Below, piece after piece: positions 1 to 8,358 of a DNA stretch of 64,000 nt; within the stretch, counting starts at the first letter, position 1; each line of letters opens with the position of its first letter. Both the position numbers and the translations under genes were made by a program. The DNA lies in the NCBI GenBank assembly GCA_013373205.1, contig JABXIG010000007.1:90468-154467 (forward strand), given 5' to 3'. This stretch comes from Methylocystaceae bacterium. Lineage in GTDB: Bacteria; Pseudomonadota; Alphaproteobacteria; Rhodospirillales; Terasakiellaceae. The notes under the pieces are model-generated. The model did no database searches. It saw only the letters and a program-made list of their open reading frames with translations, and was not told the origin of the DNA.

Positions 1-174
1 TTTGGTGATATACGCTTGGAAATTCCCAAAGGCTACCTCATTGTAGAAACCGAAATGGATTCCCAGCGTCTTGTTTTGCGTCTGGTGAATGAAGCCGGCA
101 CAAACCGTTTAATGATTCTGGATATCAACAGCGGCGCAAAACTCGGCGGCCTGACCTTTGCGCCTGCTGAATGA
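1..174 (+). CDS. C-terminal fragment of a CDS entering from the left edge, unknown function
   Basis: Frame 1 open from base 1 (FGDIRLEIPKGYLIVETEMDSQRLVLRLVNEAGTNRLMILDINSGAKLGGLTFAPAE*), stop 172-174, overlapping the next ATG (ATGA). Confidence 0.7.
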   Translation, partial: FGDIRLEIPKGYLIVETEMDSQRLVLRLVNEAGTNRLMILDINSGAKLGGLTFAPAE

Positions 175-560
175 TCCTGTCCAAAGCCCACTATGATGAT
201 ATTTTAAATCATGCCCGCGCTGCTTTTCCTGAGGAATGCTGTGGCCTGATTGTGGGCCATACTGACTGTGTTGAACGGCTTTTACCGTCCAATAATATCA
301 GCAAAGGTGACAAGACAAAAACGTTTGAAATTGATCCTGCCGTGCGTTTTCAACTGATCCGTGAAACAGGCGAGCGCAGCATGATGGGTTTTTATCATTC
401 CCACCCCAATGGCGTACCTTTTCCATCCGACACCGATAAAGCCATGGTTTATGAGCCCGAATTGATCTGGGTCATCGCCACATTAGATGAAATAAAGGCT
501 TTTCGATTTCTCAAAACAAAACAAGACTTTGAAGAGATTCCTATTCAGGTTAAGCTATAA
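171..560 (+). CDS. M67/JAMM (Mov34/MPN/PAD-1) family metallopeptidase
   Basis: FPEECCGLIVG ... GFYHSHPNGVPFPSDTD matches the JAMM motif (HxHP...SxxD). Confidence 0.85.
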   Translation: MILSKAHYDDILNHARAAFPEECCGLIVGHTDCVERLLPSNNISKGDKTKTFEIDPAVRFQLIRETGERSMMGFYHSHPNGVPFPSDTDKAMVYEPELIWVIATLDEIKAFRFLKTKQDFEEIPIQVKL

Positions 561-591
561 AAAACAATAACCTTGATGAGGAGTGGGTGAG

Positions 592-1614
592 ATGAATTTT
601 GCAAGCGACAACACGGCCGGTGTCTCCCCTGAAATCATAGAGGCCTTGGCTCGTGCAAATGACGGTGCTGCCATGCCTTATGGCGATGATGTTGTAACAG
701 ATAAGGTGCAGGCCCGCTTCAACGAGATTTTCGAATGTGACACAACCACTTTTCTGGTCGCAACGGGTACTGCCGCAAACGCCATTGCCCTGACGGCCTT
801 ATCACCTTCGTATGGCAGCATTTATTGCCATCGTGATTCCCATATCAACTGCGATGAATGCGGCGCACCGGAATTTTATACAGGCGGGGCCAAGCTGGTC
901 ACATTGCCCGGTGCTCATGGCAAGCTACATCATGGAGAACTCGATACCGCACTAGCGGCTACATCGGATTCTATCCATCATACCCAACCCGCCGCGATCA
1001 GCCTGTCTCAAGCTTCGGAAGCCGGGACCATCTATGGCTTGGGTGAAATCCGGCAAATTGGCGAGCTTGCCAAAGAAAACGGACTTTATGTCCATATGGA
1101 TGGGGCACGCTTCACCAACGCCTTGATTACACTCGGCTGTAGCCCTGCAGAAATGACGTGGAAATCCGGCATTGATGTTTTAAGTTTTGGCGCAACCAAA
1201 AACGGGGCCATGTGCGCCGAGGCTATCATCTTCTTTAACAAGGACCTTGCGAAAGAAGCGGGCTATAAACGCAAGCGCGGCGGACATCTCTTTTCAAAAA
1301 TGCGCTATCTTGCTGCCCAATGGGATGCCTATCTGGATAATGACTTGTGGCTTAAAAACGCCCGTCATGCCAACGATATGGCGCAAAAATTACAAGAAGG
1401 GTTACAAACCATTCCAGGGGCAGAACTTTACTACTCGGTGGAAGCCAACGAAATTTTCATCACTCTGCCAGAAGCAAGCCTGCAACGGCTGGAACAAGCT
1501 GGCTATGGTTTTTATCGCTGGCTAGACCCCCATTCCCCCCTGATCCGTCTGGTGACAAACTTCAACACCAAAGAAGAAGATGTGGATGGGTTTATCAAAA
1601 CCGCAAAAGGGTAG
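592..1614 (+). CDS. Low-specificity L-threonine aldolase / beta-eliminating lyase family (PLP)
   Basis: FASDNTAGVSPEIIEAL, HxNCDECGAPEF, VHMDGARFTNAL, SFGATKNGAMCAEAIIFF (PLP lysine). ATG at 592 preferred over the track GTG at 583. Confidence 0.88.
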   Translation: MNFASDNTAGVSPEIIEALARANDGAAMPYGDDVVTDKVQARFNEIFECDTTTFLVATGTAANAIALTALSPSYGSIYCHRDSHINCDECGAPEFYTGGAKLVTLPGAHGKLHHGELDTALAATSDSIHHTQPAAISLSQASEAGTIYGLGEIRQIGELAKENGLYVHMDGARFTNALITLGCSPAEMTWKSGIDVLSFGATKNGAMCAEAIIFFNKDLAKEAGYKRKRGGHLFSKMRYLAAQWDAYLDNDLWLKNARHANDMAQKLQEGLQTIPGAELYYSVEANEIFITLPEASLQRLEQAGYGFYRWLDPHSPLIRLVTNFNTKEEDVDGFIKTAKG

Positions 1615-1697
1615 TTGTGGCCCCTGCTTTCAAGGAAAGGCATAAAATATTATTTCGGACCGTCGTGCGCAAATGCCCGAATCTTTAAAATCAGATT

Positions 1698-2006
1698 TTA
1701 AGAAGCCGCCGCCCAGGCTTCAATCCCGCCACGCAGATTGGTGACATTGTTATAGCCTTGCTGGCGTAACCACCCCGTGACCTGCATGGAACGGCCCCCG
1801 ATGTGGCAGAGCACTACAATGGTTTTATCTCTTGGAAGTTCATTCAGGCTTTGCGGGATTTCATTCATCGGGATTTCAAGCGCCCCTTCAAAAGCATGAA
1901 AGGCAATCTCTGCCGGTTCACGCACGTCCAGAACAATATGATCCACACCGGTATCCTGATATTGTTTCAGGGTCTGGACGCCAATTTCAAAAGGGATATC
2001 ACTCAT
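1698..2006 (-). CDS. Rhodanese-like domain protein
   Basis: HIVLDVREPAEIAFHAFEGALEIPMNEI ... VVLCHIGGRSMQVTGWLRQQGYNNVTNLRGGIEAW. Confidence 0.9.
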   Translation of the reverse strand: MSDIPFEIGVQTLKQYQDTGVDHIVLDVREPAEIAFHAFEGALEIPMNEIPQSLNELPRDKTIVVLCHIGGRSMQVTGWLRQQGYNNVTNLRGGIEAWAAAS

Positions 2007-2086
2007 GTTTTTAAATCTCCGGTTTCGTTTTTAGAAATATAGATCCATATGCTGTAAAATCAACAGCTGCTCATATTAAATCAATT

Positions 2087-2947
2087 CTAAAAATCCATCC
2101 CAAGATCAAGGCAAGGTGCACTATGAGTTAACCAACCGATAGAGATGACATCCACGCCAGATTGGGCAATCGCAGGTGCCGTTTCCAGTGTGACACCACC
2201 GGATGCTTCAGCAACACCGCGACCGTCAATCATTTTAACCGCCTCTTTCAGCAGGTCCGGCCCCATGTTATCGAGTAAAAACACATCGGCCCCCACTTTC
2301 AGCCCTTCTTCCAACTGATCCAAAGTGTCGACTTCAAGGTTTATTTTCACCATATGACCGAGTTTGGATTTAGCCCGTTCAACGGCTTGGGTAATGCCGC
2401 CACAAGCCGCGATATGGTTATCCTTAATCATCAAACCATCATCCAGACCAAAACGGTGGTTAAAGCCCCCACCGCAACGAACCGCATATTTTTCAAAAGC
2501 ACGCAAGCCCGGTGTGGTTTTGCGGGTACAGGTGATCCGCGCTTTCGTGCCCACCACCGCATCTACGATTTTACGGGTTTCCGACGCAATGCCGGACAAA
2601 TGCCCCATATAGTTAAGCGCCACACGTTCCCCTGTCAGGATCGCGCGGGCCGGTCCTTCCAGCACAGCCACCGTATCACCGGGGGCAACACGCCCGCCAT
2701 CGGCGATATAGATTTCCATATCCACACGTGGGTCAATCAGGCCAAAGGTCATTTCTGCAAAATCAATCCCGGACAAGGCCCCGGTCTGGCGCGCGTTGAT
2801 GGAGGCTGTCACCCAGGCATCATCATCAATCACGATATCCGTGGTCAAATCACCACCGCGGCCTAAATCTTCAGCAAGGGCCGCACGAACCGCAGGTTCG
2901 ATCAAAATGGGAGAAAGCGGTTCTACTTTTACGCCAGCGTCTGACAT
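2087..2947 (-). CDS. nadC: Nicotinate-nucleotide pyrophosphorylase (carboxylating)
   Basis: TRKTTPGLRAFEKYAVRCGGGFNHRFGLDDGLMIKDNHI; adjacent to nadB and nadA. Confidence 0.95.
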   Translation of the reverse strand: MSDAGVKVEPLSPILIEPAVRAALAEDLGRGGDLTTDIVIDDDAWVTASINARQTGALSGIDFAEMTFGLIDPRVDMEIYIADGGRVAPGDTVAVLEGPARAILTGERVALNYMGHLSGIASETRKIVDAVVGTKARITCTRKTTPGLRAFEKYAVRCGGGFNHRFGLDDGLMIKDNHIAACGGITQAVERAKSKLGHMVKINLEVDTLDQLEEGLKVGADVFLLDNMGPDLLKEAVKMIDGRGVAEASGGVTLETAPAIAQSGVDVISIGWLTHSAPCLDLGMDF

Positions 2948-4509
2948 GACTGAATGGTTCCTTGTATGTTTACCCCGATATTGAGGCCGCGAATAAATGC
3001 GTCAATTTCTTTTAAGCTTGTTTTGCTACGATGGGCTTGTTCTGCATCCGTATCTGGATAATCACTGCGAAAATGCCCGCCGCGACTTTCACTTCGTTCC
3101 AACGCACAGGCAAGGATCATCTTGGCGGCCATCAATTTGTTTTTAAAGCTTGGGCTAAAACTGTCCTGCTTTTCTTCCCAACCAACGACCTTAACCAATG
3201 CAGTATAAAGCCCGGCCTCATGACGTTCCACGCCTGCAGCACCATAAAGCACGCTGGCAAGCTGATCGCTAAGATCAAGGCTACCGGATGTTTCAGCATT
3301 TGCGTCTTCAAACTTTACATCAATCGCTTTAACGGCCTGAATATCTTTTGCTACCCGGCGGCCAAACACAACGGCTTCCAATAATGAATTGCTGGCAAGA
3401 CGGTTCGCTCCATGCACGCCCGTACAGGCGACTTCGCCCACAGCCCACAAGCCATCAACAGAGGTGCGACCATTCAAATCCACATCAACACCACCCATGT
3501 GGTAATGCGCAGCAGGGGTGACGGGGATCGGATGAGTTGTCGGATCAAGCCCTGCTTCCATGCAATAGCCATAAACAGTGGGAAAACGGTTTTTGAAATC
3601 AGCACCCACAGCCTCACGGCAATCAAGATAGACTTTTTCACCCGCCTTGACGCGGCGCCAAATCGCACGGGCCACCACATCACGCGGGGCAAGTTCTGCA
3701 TCTTTATGAACAGAGGGCATAAAACGCACACCGCGGCTATCAATCAGATGGGCACCTTCACCCCGCAAGGCTTCGGTTGCCAGTGGCATAGGCTTGACGC
3801 CCACATCAATGGCAGTGGGGTGAAACTGCACAAATTCCAGATCCGCAAGCTTAGCACCGACACGCGCAGCCATGGCAAGACCTTCCCCGCAGGATTCTTC
3901 CGGGTTGGTCGTATAGCCAAACAGACTGCCAATGCCGCCTGTCGCCATCACCACGGCCTTTGCAAAAATGGTGACTTTTTGCCCGTCATGGCGACTTGCC
4001 CGCGCCCCGATGACACGACCGTTCTTTTCAATCAAATCATAGGCCGTGGCATCTGAAATCAAACGGATATGGTCGCTGTTTTGCACAGCCTGTCCAAGGG
4101 CACGCATAATTTCTTTGCCCGTGCTATCCCCATCAGCATGAAGAATACGGCGGAAAGAATGGGCCGCTTCGCGACCCAGACATAAGTCACCCTCATCCGT
4201 GCGATCAAAATTGACGCCCCAGTTTATGAGCGCATCAATCAAGGCAGGACCTTCATAGGTGATGACATGAGCGGCTTTTTCACAGGACAGTTCAACGCCC
4301 ACATCCAATGTGTCGCGTTTATGATGGGCGGGATGATCGTCTTTACCAACAGCTGCGGCAATGCCGCCTTGCGCCCAGGCGCTGCTGGATCCTTCGCCTG
4401 CTGGCGCTTTTGCCAGAACGACCACATCATACATTTCAAGATCAAGGGCACTGACAAGGCCAGCGGCCCCTGCCCCAATCACCAATACATCCGTTTCAAG
4501 CCGTTCCAT
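2929..4509 (-). CDS. nadB: L-aspartate oxidase
   Basis: FAD GAGAAGLVSAL, EGSSSAWAQGGIAAA, PAAHYHMGGVDVDLNGRTSVDGLWAVGE. Confidence 0.95.
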   Translation of the reverse strand: MERLETDVLVIGAGAAGLVSALDLEMYDVVVLAKAPAGEGSSSAWAQGGIAAAVGKDDHPAHHKRDTLDVGVELSCEKAAHVITYEGPALIDALINWGVNFDRTDEGDLCLGREAAHSFRRILHADGDSTGKEIMRALGQAVQNSDHIRLISDATAYDLIEKNGRVIGARASRHDGQKVTIFAKAVVMATGGIGSLFGYTTNPEESCGEGLAMAARVGAKLADLEFVQFHPTAIDVGVKPMPLATEALRGEGAHLIDSRGVRFMPSVHKDAELAPRDVVARAIWRRVKAGEKVYLDCREAVGADFKNRFPTVYGYCMEAGLDPTTHPIPVTPAAHYHMGGVDVDLNGRTSVDGLWAVGEVACTGVHGANRLASNSLLEAVVFGRRVAKDIQAVKAIDVKFEDANAETSGSLDLSDQLASVLYGAAGVERHEAGLYTALVKVVGWEEKQDSFSPSFKNKLMAAKMILACALERSESRGGHFRSDYPDTDAEQAHRSKTSLKEIDAFIRGLNIGVNIQGTIQSCQTLA

Positions 4510-4524
4510 GGCACCTTGGCCTTC

Positions 4525-5544
4525 TTAGCTGGCTGCGATCATGGCTTCGATGGAAGCACGTGCAGGCTTTGCGATTTCTTCATCTACGAAAACTTCATTT
4601 GAAAGGTTGCGCAGACAATGAACGATTTTTTCTAGGGTAATTTTCTTCATGTGCGGACATATGGAACAAGACATAATAAATTCGCTGTCTGGGCAATCCG
4701 CACGGATGTTATCGGACATGGAACATTCTGTAATGAGTGCGACCAGTTCAGGTTTTTTCTCTTTCACAAAGTCCGCCATGCCTGTGGTGGAACCGGAAAA
4801 GTCAGCTTCATCCAGAACCTCTGGCGGGCATTCCGGATGGGCGACAATCACAACATCCGGGTGATCTTTGCGCAGTTGAACCATATCTTCTTTCTTGTAC
4901 AGTTCATGCACTTCGCACTGCCCGGCCCAAGTCAGGATTTCCACATCGGTTGTTTTGGCAACGTTTGCCGCCAAAAATTGATCCGGTACCAGCAAAACTT
5001 TATCGCTCCCCAAAGATTCCACGATCTTTTTCGCATTTGCAGAGGTACAGCAAATATCCACATGGGCCTTCACATCTGCAGAGGTATTTACATAGGTGCA
5101 GATCGGCACACCTGGATTGTCTTTGCGCAATTGCTTGACATCTTCAGCCGTAATGCTTTCTGCCAGCGAACAGCCTGCTTCAGGGTCCGGGATCAAGACT
5201 TTTTTAGATGGGTTCAACAGTTTTGCTGTTTCGGCCATAAAGTGCACACCACAAACCACCATTACGTCTGCTTCAACCTCTTTGGCTTTAACCGCCAAGG
5301 CAAGACTGTCACCTACGATGTCAGATACACAGTGGAAGATATCGCGCGTTTGATAGTTATGCGCCAGAATAACAGCGTTCTTTTCTTTTTTCAGGCGCAG
5401 GATTTCATCCACATATGGGGCGATCACAGGCCATTCTTCAGCCGTGATATGATCTTTCACACGCTCAAATACAGGCGCCATGCGCTCTGCCACATCGGCT
5501 GTATATTCAAATTCATCTTCCAGCAGGGGGGCTGCGACAGTCAT
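4525..5544 (-). CDS. nadA: Quinolinate synthase
   Basis: AVILAHNYQTRDIFHCVSDIVGDSLALA, CTYVNTSADVKA, MSCSICPHMKKITLEK. Start moved to ATG at 5544 (MTVAAPLLEDEF) because AAGGAGCC lies just upstream; the track start at 5625 would run through the candidate operators. Confidence 0.94.
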   Translation of the reverse strand: MTVAAPLLEDEFEYTADVAERMAPVFERVKDHITAEEWPVIAPYVDEILRLKKEKNAVILAHNYQTRDIFHCVSDIVGDSLALAVKAKEVEADVMVVCGVHFMAETAKLLNPSKKVLIPDPEAGCSLAESITAEDVKQLRKDNPGVPICTYVNTSADVKAHVDICCTSANAKKIVESLGSDKVLLVPDQFLAANVAKTTDVEILTWAGQCEVHELYKKEDMVQLRKDHPDVVIVAHPECPPEVLDEADFSGSTTGMADFVKEKKPELVALITECSMSDNIRADCPDSEFIMSCSICPHMKKITLEKIVHCLRNLSNEVFVDEEIAKPARASIEAMIAAS

Positions 5545-5559
5545 CTTATCAGGCTCCTT

Positions 5560-5637
5560 ATACTCATATTGAGCATATATTTGGCAAAAAATTTCGGAGG
5601 CGCTGTTTAACCTCCATTTGAGCATAAGTTATGCTCA
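5560..5637. promoter_or_regulatory. Candidate operator pair upstream of nadA (NadQ-type)
   Basis: Perfect 19-bp palindrome TGAGCATAAGTTATGCTCA at 5619-5637 and related imperfect palindrome ATACTCATATTGAGCAT at 5560-5576. Confidence 0.6.
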
Positions 5638-5828
5638 CTCTGAACATAGGTCAAGGAATTTTTATAGAATCAACCAGAGAAAATCTATAAGTTATTGTTT
5701 TTAAATAACTTAAATATGTAAGTTTTTTGACACAAACATCCTGATCGTGTCATCCTCGCTATTGTGGGGATCCCGTTTAATCAGAATTAAAAGGTTTCTA
5801 GTTCCCCCCTGTGCAGGAATGGCGGGTT

Positions 5829-6860
5829 TCAACGCTTCCCAACCGGAAGCCTCGGTCCTGCTGTCAGTCTCTCTGCAAGAATATCCCTGACATAGCGATA
5901 GGTCTCCGCTGGACGACCGCCCGTTCTACTTTCATATTTCCCTGTGCCTTCCACAAGGCCGCTTTTTTCCACAAGGCGGCGGAAATTTTGTTTGTGGAGT
6001 AAATTGCCACTGATCGCTTCGACGGCTTTTTGCAGTTCAAACAAGGTAAAGGTCGGTGGGACCAATTCAAACACTACGGGGCGATATTTTAATTTACCGC
6101 GCAGCCGTCCCATGGCAGTCGCAAGGATGCGGCGGTGATCCAGCACCATGGGGTGGCTGTGGACAGAAAATGCCATATCCTGCCCCCGATCACGCTGGGC
6201 TTCAGTGACAATCCCAGCTTCATATAAAAGCTCATAACGTTCCAGCACCCGGTCTTCATTCCAGCGCACTTCTTCAGACCCGAAAGTGGCGTCAATGCGT
6301 GAAAAGCGTTCGCGGATTTCTGCCGGGCTATCGGCTTGTGTTGCCCATTCATCCAGCCCCGGCTCAATTTCTTGCGTTAAAATTTCTGGCTTTCCTGCGC
6401 GCCAGTCTTCCCACGGGAAATAACGATACCAGTTTTGCCATAAAGCTTCACCTGCCCCTGCGGGCTTGGCTTCCTGTGCCAAGGCAAGATAACCGATAGA
6501 AAGGACACGCGCGCCTAATTCCTGTTCGCGTGGGTCACGACCTCGATCGCCAAAAGTATAAAGCTGTTCCACATATCCTAAATCCAGCTGGGTCTGTTCT
6601 TCCACCCAACCGCGCAAGCCCGCATCCAATGTGCGGTGACGACCCGGATAAAACGGACCATAGGGCAAGGCTTCCAAAGTATCATCGCTTAAGGCATCGC
6701 CTTCGCGCGCCACACCTTCTTCGGTTGAGGCCAAAGCGTGATCTACACGGCGCACAACAAGAACACGCGGCTCATCATCAGTGACAGCAACAATCACAGC
6801 CGTCAAACCGATCTGAACACCCCCTTGTTCCGCAACAGCCTGTTCCCCGAAGTCCGTCAT
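5829..6860 (-). CDS. nadQ: Nudix-like transcriptional regulator with C-terminal winged helix (NadQ/NrtR-type regulator of NAD synthesis)
   Basis: Nudix-related N-terminus (QIGLTAVIVAVTDDEPRVLVVRR...), C-terminal region FTLFELQKAVEAISGNLLHKQNFRRLVEKSGLVEGTGKYESRTGGRPAETYRYV; located directly upstream of nadABC. Confidence 0.7.
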   Translation of the reverse strand: MTDFGEQAVAEQGGVQIGLTAVIVAVTDDEPRVLVVRRVDHALASTEEGVAREGDALSDDTLEALPYGPFYPGRHRTLDAGLRGWVEEQTQLDLGYVEQLYTFGDRGRDPREQELGARVLSIGYLALAQEAKPAGAGEALWQNWYRYFPWEDWRAGKPEILTQEIEPGLDEWATQADSPAEIRERFSRIDATFGSEEVRWNEDRVLERYELLYEAGIVTEAQRDRGQDMAFSVHSHPMVLDHRRILATAMGRLRGKLKYRPVVFELVPPTFTLFELQKAVEAISGNLLHKQNFRRLVEKSGLVEGTGKYESRTGGRPAETYRYVRDILAERLTAGPRLPVGKR

Positions 6861-6865
6861 GAAAC

Positions 6866-7177
6866 TTAAAGCCCTTCGATCACCGCATGACCGGACTTAT
6901 CTGAATATTTTTCCATTTGTTCATCTGTGGCCTTTCTCTGATATTTTTCTTTATATTCATCATAAGGCATACCGTAGATGGCTTCTTTTGCCTCATCCAT
7001 GGACAGCTCGACCCCTTGTTCATTTGCCGCTGCCTTATACCATTTTGCCAAACAATTGCGGCAAAATCCGGCAAGGTTCATGATATCAATATTCTGCACA
7101 TCATTGCGTTTTTGCAGATGGGCCACAAGGCCGCGAAAAGCTGCGGCTTCCAATTCGGTTTGGGTTTGTTTATCCAT
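6866..7177 (-). CDS. DUF1244 domain protein
   Basis: FRGLVAHLQKRNDVQNIDIMNLAGFCRNCLAKWYKAAA ... IYGMPYDEYKEKYQ. Confidence 0.85.
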   Translation of the reverse strand: MDKQTQTELEAAAFRGLVAHLQKRNDVQNIDIMNLAGFCRNCLAKWYKAAANEQGVELSMDEAKEAIYGMPYDEYKEKYQRKATDEQMEKYSDKSGHAVIEGL

Positions 7178-7206
7178 ATTTCATCCCTCAACACATGAGA
7201 TTTAAC

Positions 7207-8280
7207 TCAATCTTCGTATTCTTCCGCAACCTGCACCGGACTTGAAGCCAGATAGGCCGAACTATTCATCACCAGACTGACCAGCTCGGGCTGACGATTG
7301 GTTCCCGTTTTACGAAAAACCTGTTTCAAGTGCGAACGTACCGTATTCATCGAAACACCAAATTCTTCTGATACGGTTTCCAGTTTTTTACCGACAATCA
7401 ACGCCTGTAGCAAGCGCGCTTCCGCCTCGGTCAATCCATAAAGACGGGCCAGAACATTGGTCGGTGGTTCGTTATGTTTTTCAGGGTCATTAATAAAGAC
7501 CGCGACATTTCCTGAATCCCGTGTCACATCATCATCGGGAAGCGGTACCACCAGCAAAGAAAACGATCGTTTCATGGAAGCTCGCGAAACGCTCATGGCC
7601 CCACCTTCACGATCTTCTTCGTTCCCACTTCCCAAATCAATGGCTGCATCAGCGATCATACTATGCAGCATTTTGGTTTCAGCAACCTTATCCGTTCTAA
7701 AAATCCCGGTTGCACCCACATTGACCCCATCACTCAGGGCAAAAATGTCGCTTGCTGCATTATTCATAAACAGAACGCTGGCATCTTTATCAACAATTAC
7801 CACCCCCATAGGCAAGCGGTTCAATGCCGCAGCCCCAAAATCTGTTTTTTTATCATCGCCAAATTCATCGCTGCTGAGCATCTGTGTGCCCGCTTCGGGG
7901 ACGAATGTTTCGCCTTCCAGAACAGTTTCCAGCGCATGTTGCATCTGTTGGTGGCTAAAAGATTTAAACATATAGCCAGCCACCCCACATTCCAAGGTTT
8001 TGGTAATGGCTTTCTGGCTTTCAGTTGCAGAAATAATCATCAACGGGACTTCCGGGCGTTTATGCTGCACGGCACGGATACCATCCAGTCCGGCCATGCC
8101 CGGCATGTTCAAATCCGCAATCACAAGCGAAAAATCAATGTCCTGTGACAAAACTTCCAGCAAATCAGGATAACTGGTTGCCTGCAAGATATCAGCATCC
8201 GGTTCCATAGAGCGCAATACCCCCTTCACACCTTCGAGAACAAGGGGGTGGTCATCTGCTACAACAAATGTGGTTTTCAT
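7207..8280 (-). CDS. Response regulator, REC - PAS-like - LuxR HTH
   Basis: REC (VVADDHPLVLEGVKGVLR, LVIADLNMPGMAGLDGI), middle PAS-like segment (LNRLPMGVVIVDKDASVLFMNNAASDIF), C-terminal LYGLTEAEARLLQALIVGKKLETVSEEFGVSMNTVRSHLKQVFRKTGTNRQPELV. Confidence 0.9.
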   Translation of the reverse strand: MKTTFVVADDHPLVLEGVKGVLRSMEPDADILQATSYPDLLEVLSQDIDFSLVIADLNMPGMAGLDGIRAVQHKRPEVPLMIISATESQKAITKTLECGVAGYMFKSFSHQQMQHALETVLEGETFVPEAGTQMLSSDEFGDDKKTDFGAAALNRLPMGVVIVDKDASVLFMNNAASDIFALSDGVNVGATGIFRTDKVAETKMLHSMIADAAIDLGSGNEEDREGGAMSVSRASMKRSFSLLVVPLPDDDVTRDSGNVAVFINDPEKHNEPPTNVLARLYGLTEAEARLLQALIVGKKLETVSEEFGVSMNTVRSHLKQVFRKTGTNRQPELVSLVMNSSAYLASSPVQVAEEYED

Positions 8281-8358
8281 TTTTCTGGCTTTCCGCAGTT
8301 ATTTTTATCATTTTCTGTATCGAAGGTAACAAATGAAACGCCGAATAAAAATCTATTT

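Noticed and set aside
3412-4056. Plus-strand ORF of 214 aa opposite nadB
   Set aside because: Shadow ORF of a clear nadB gene
4651-5610. Long plus-strand ORF (319 aa) opposite nadA
   Set aside because: Antisense shadow of nadA; composition (Phe/His/Cys/Arg rich) is typical of reverse-frame translation and no family is recognisable
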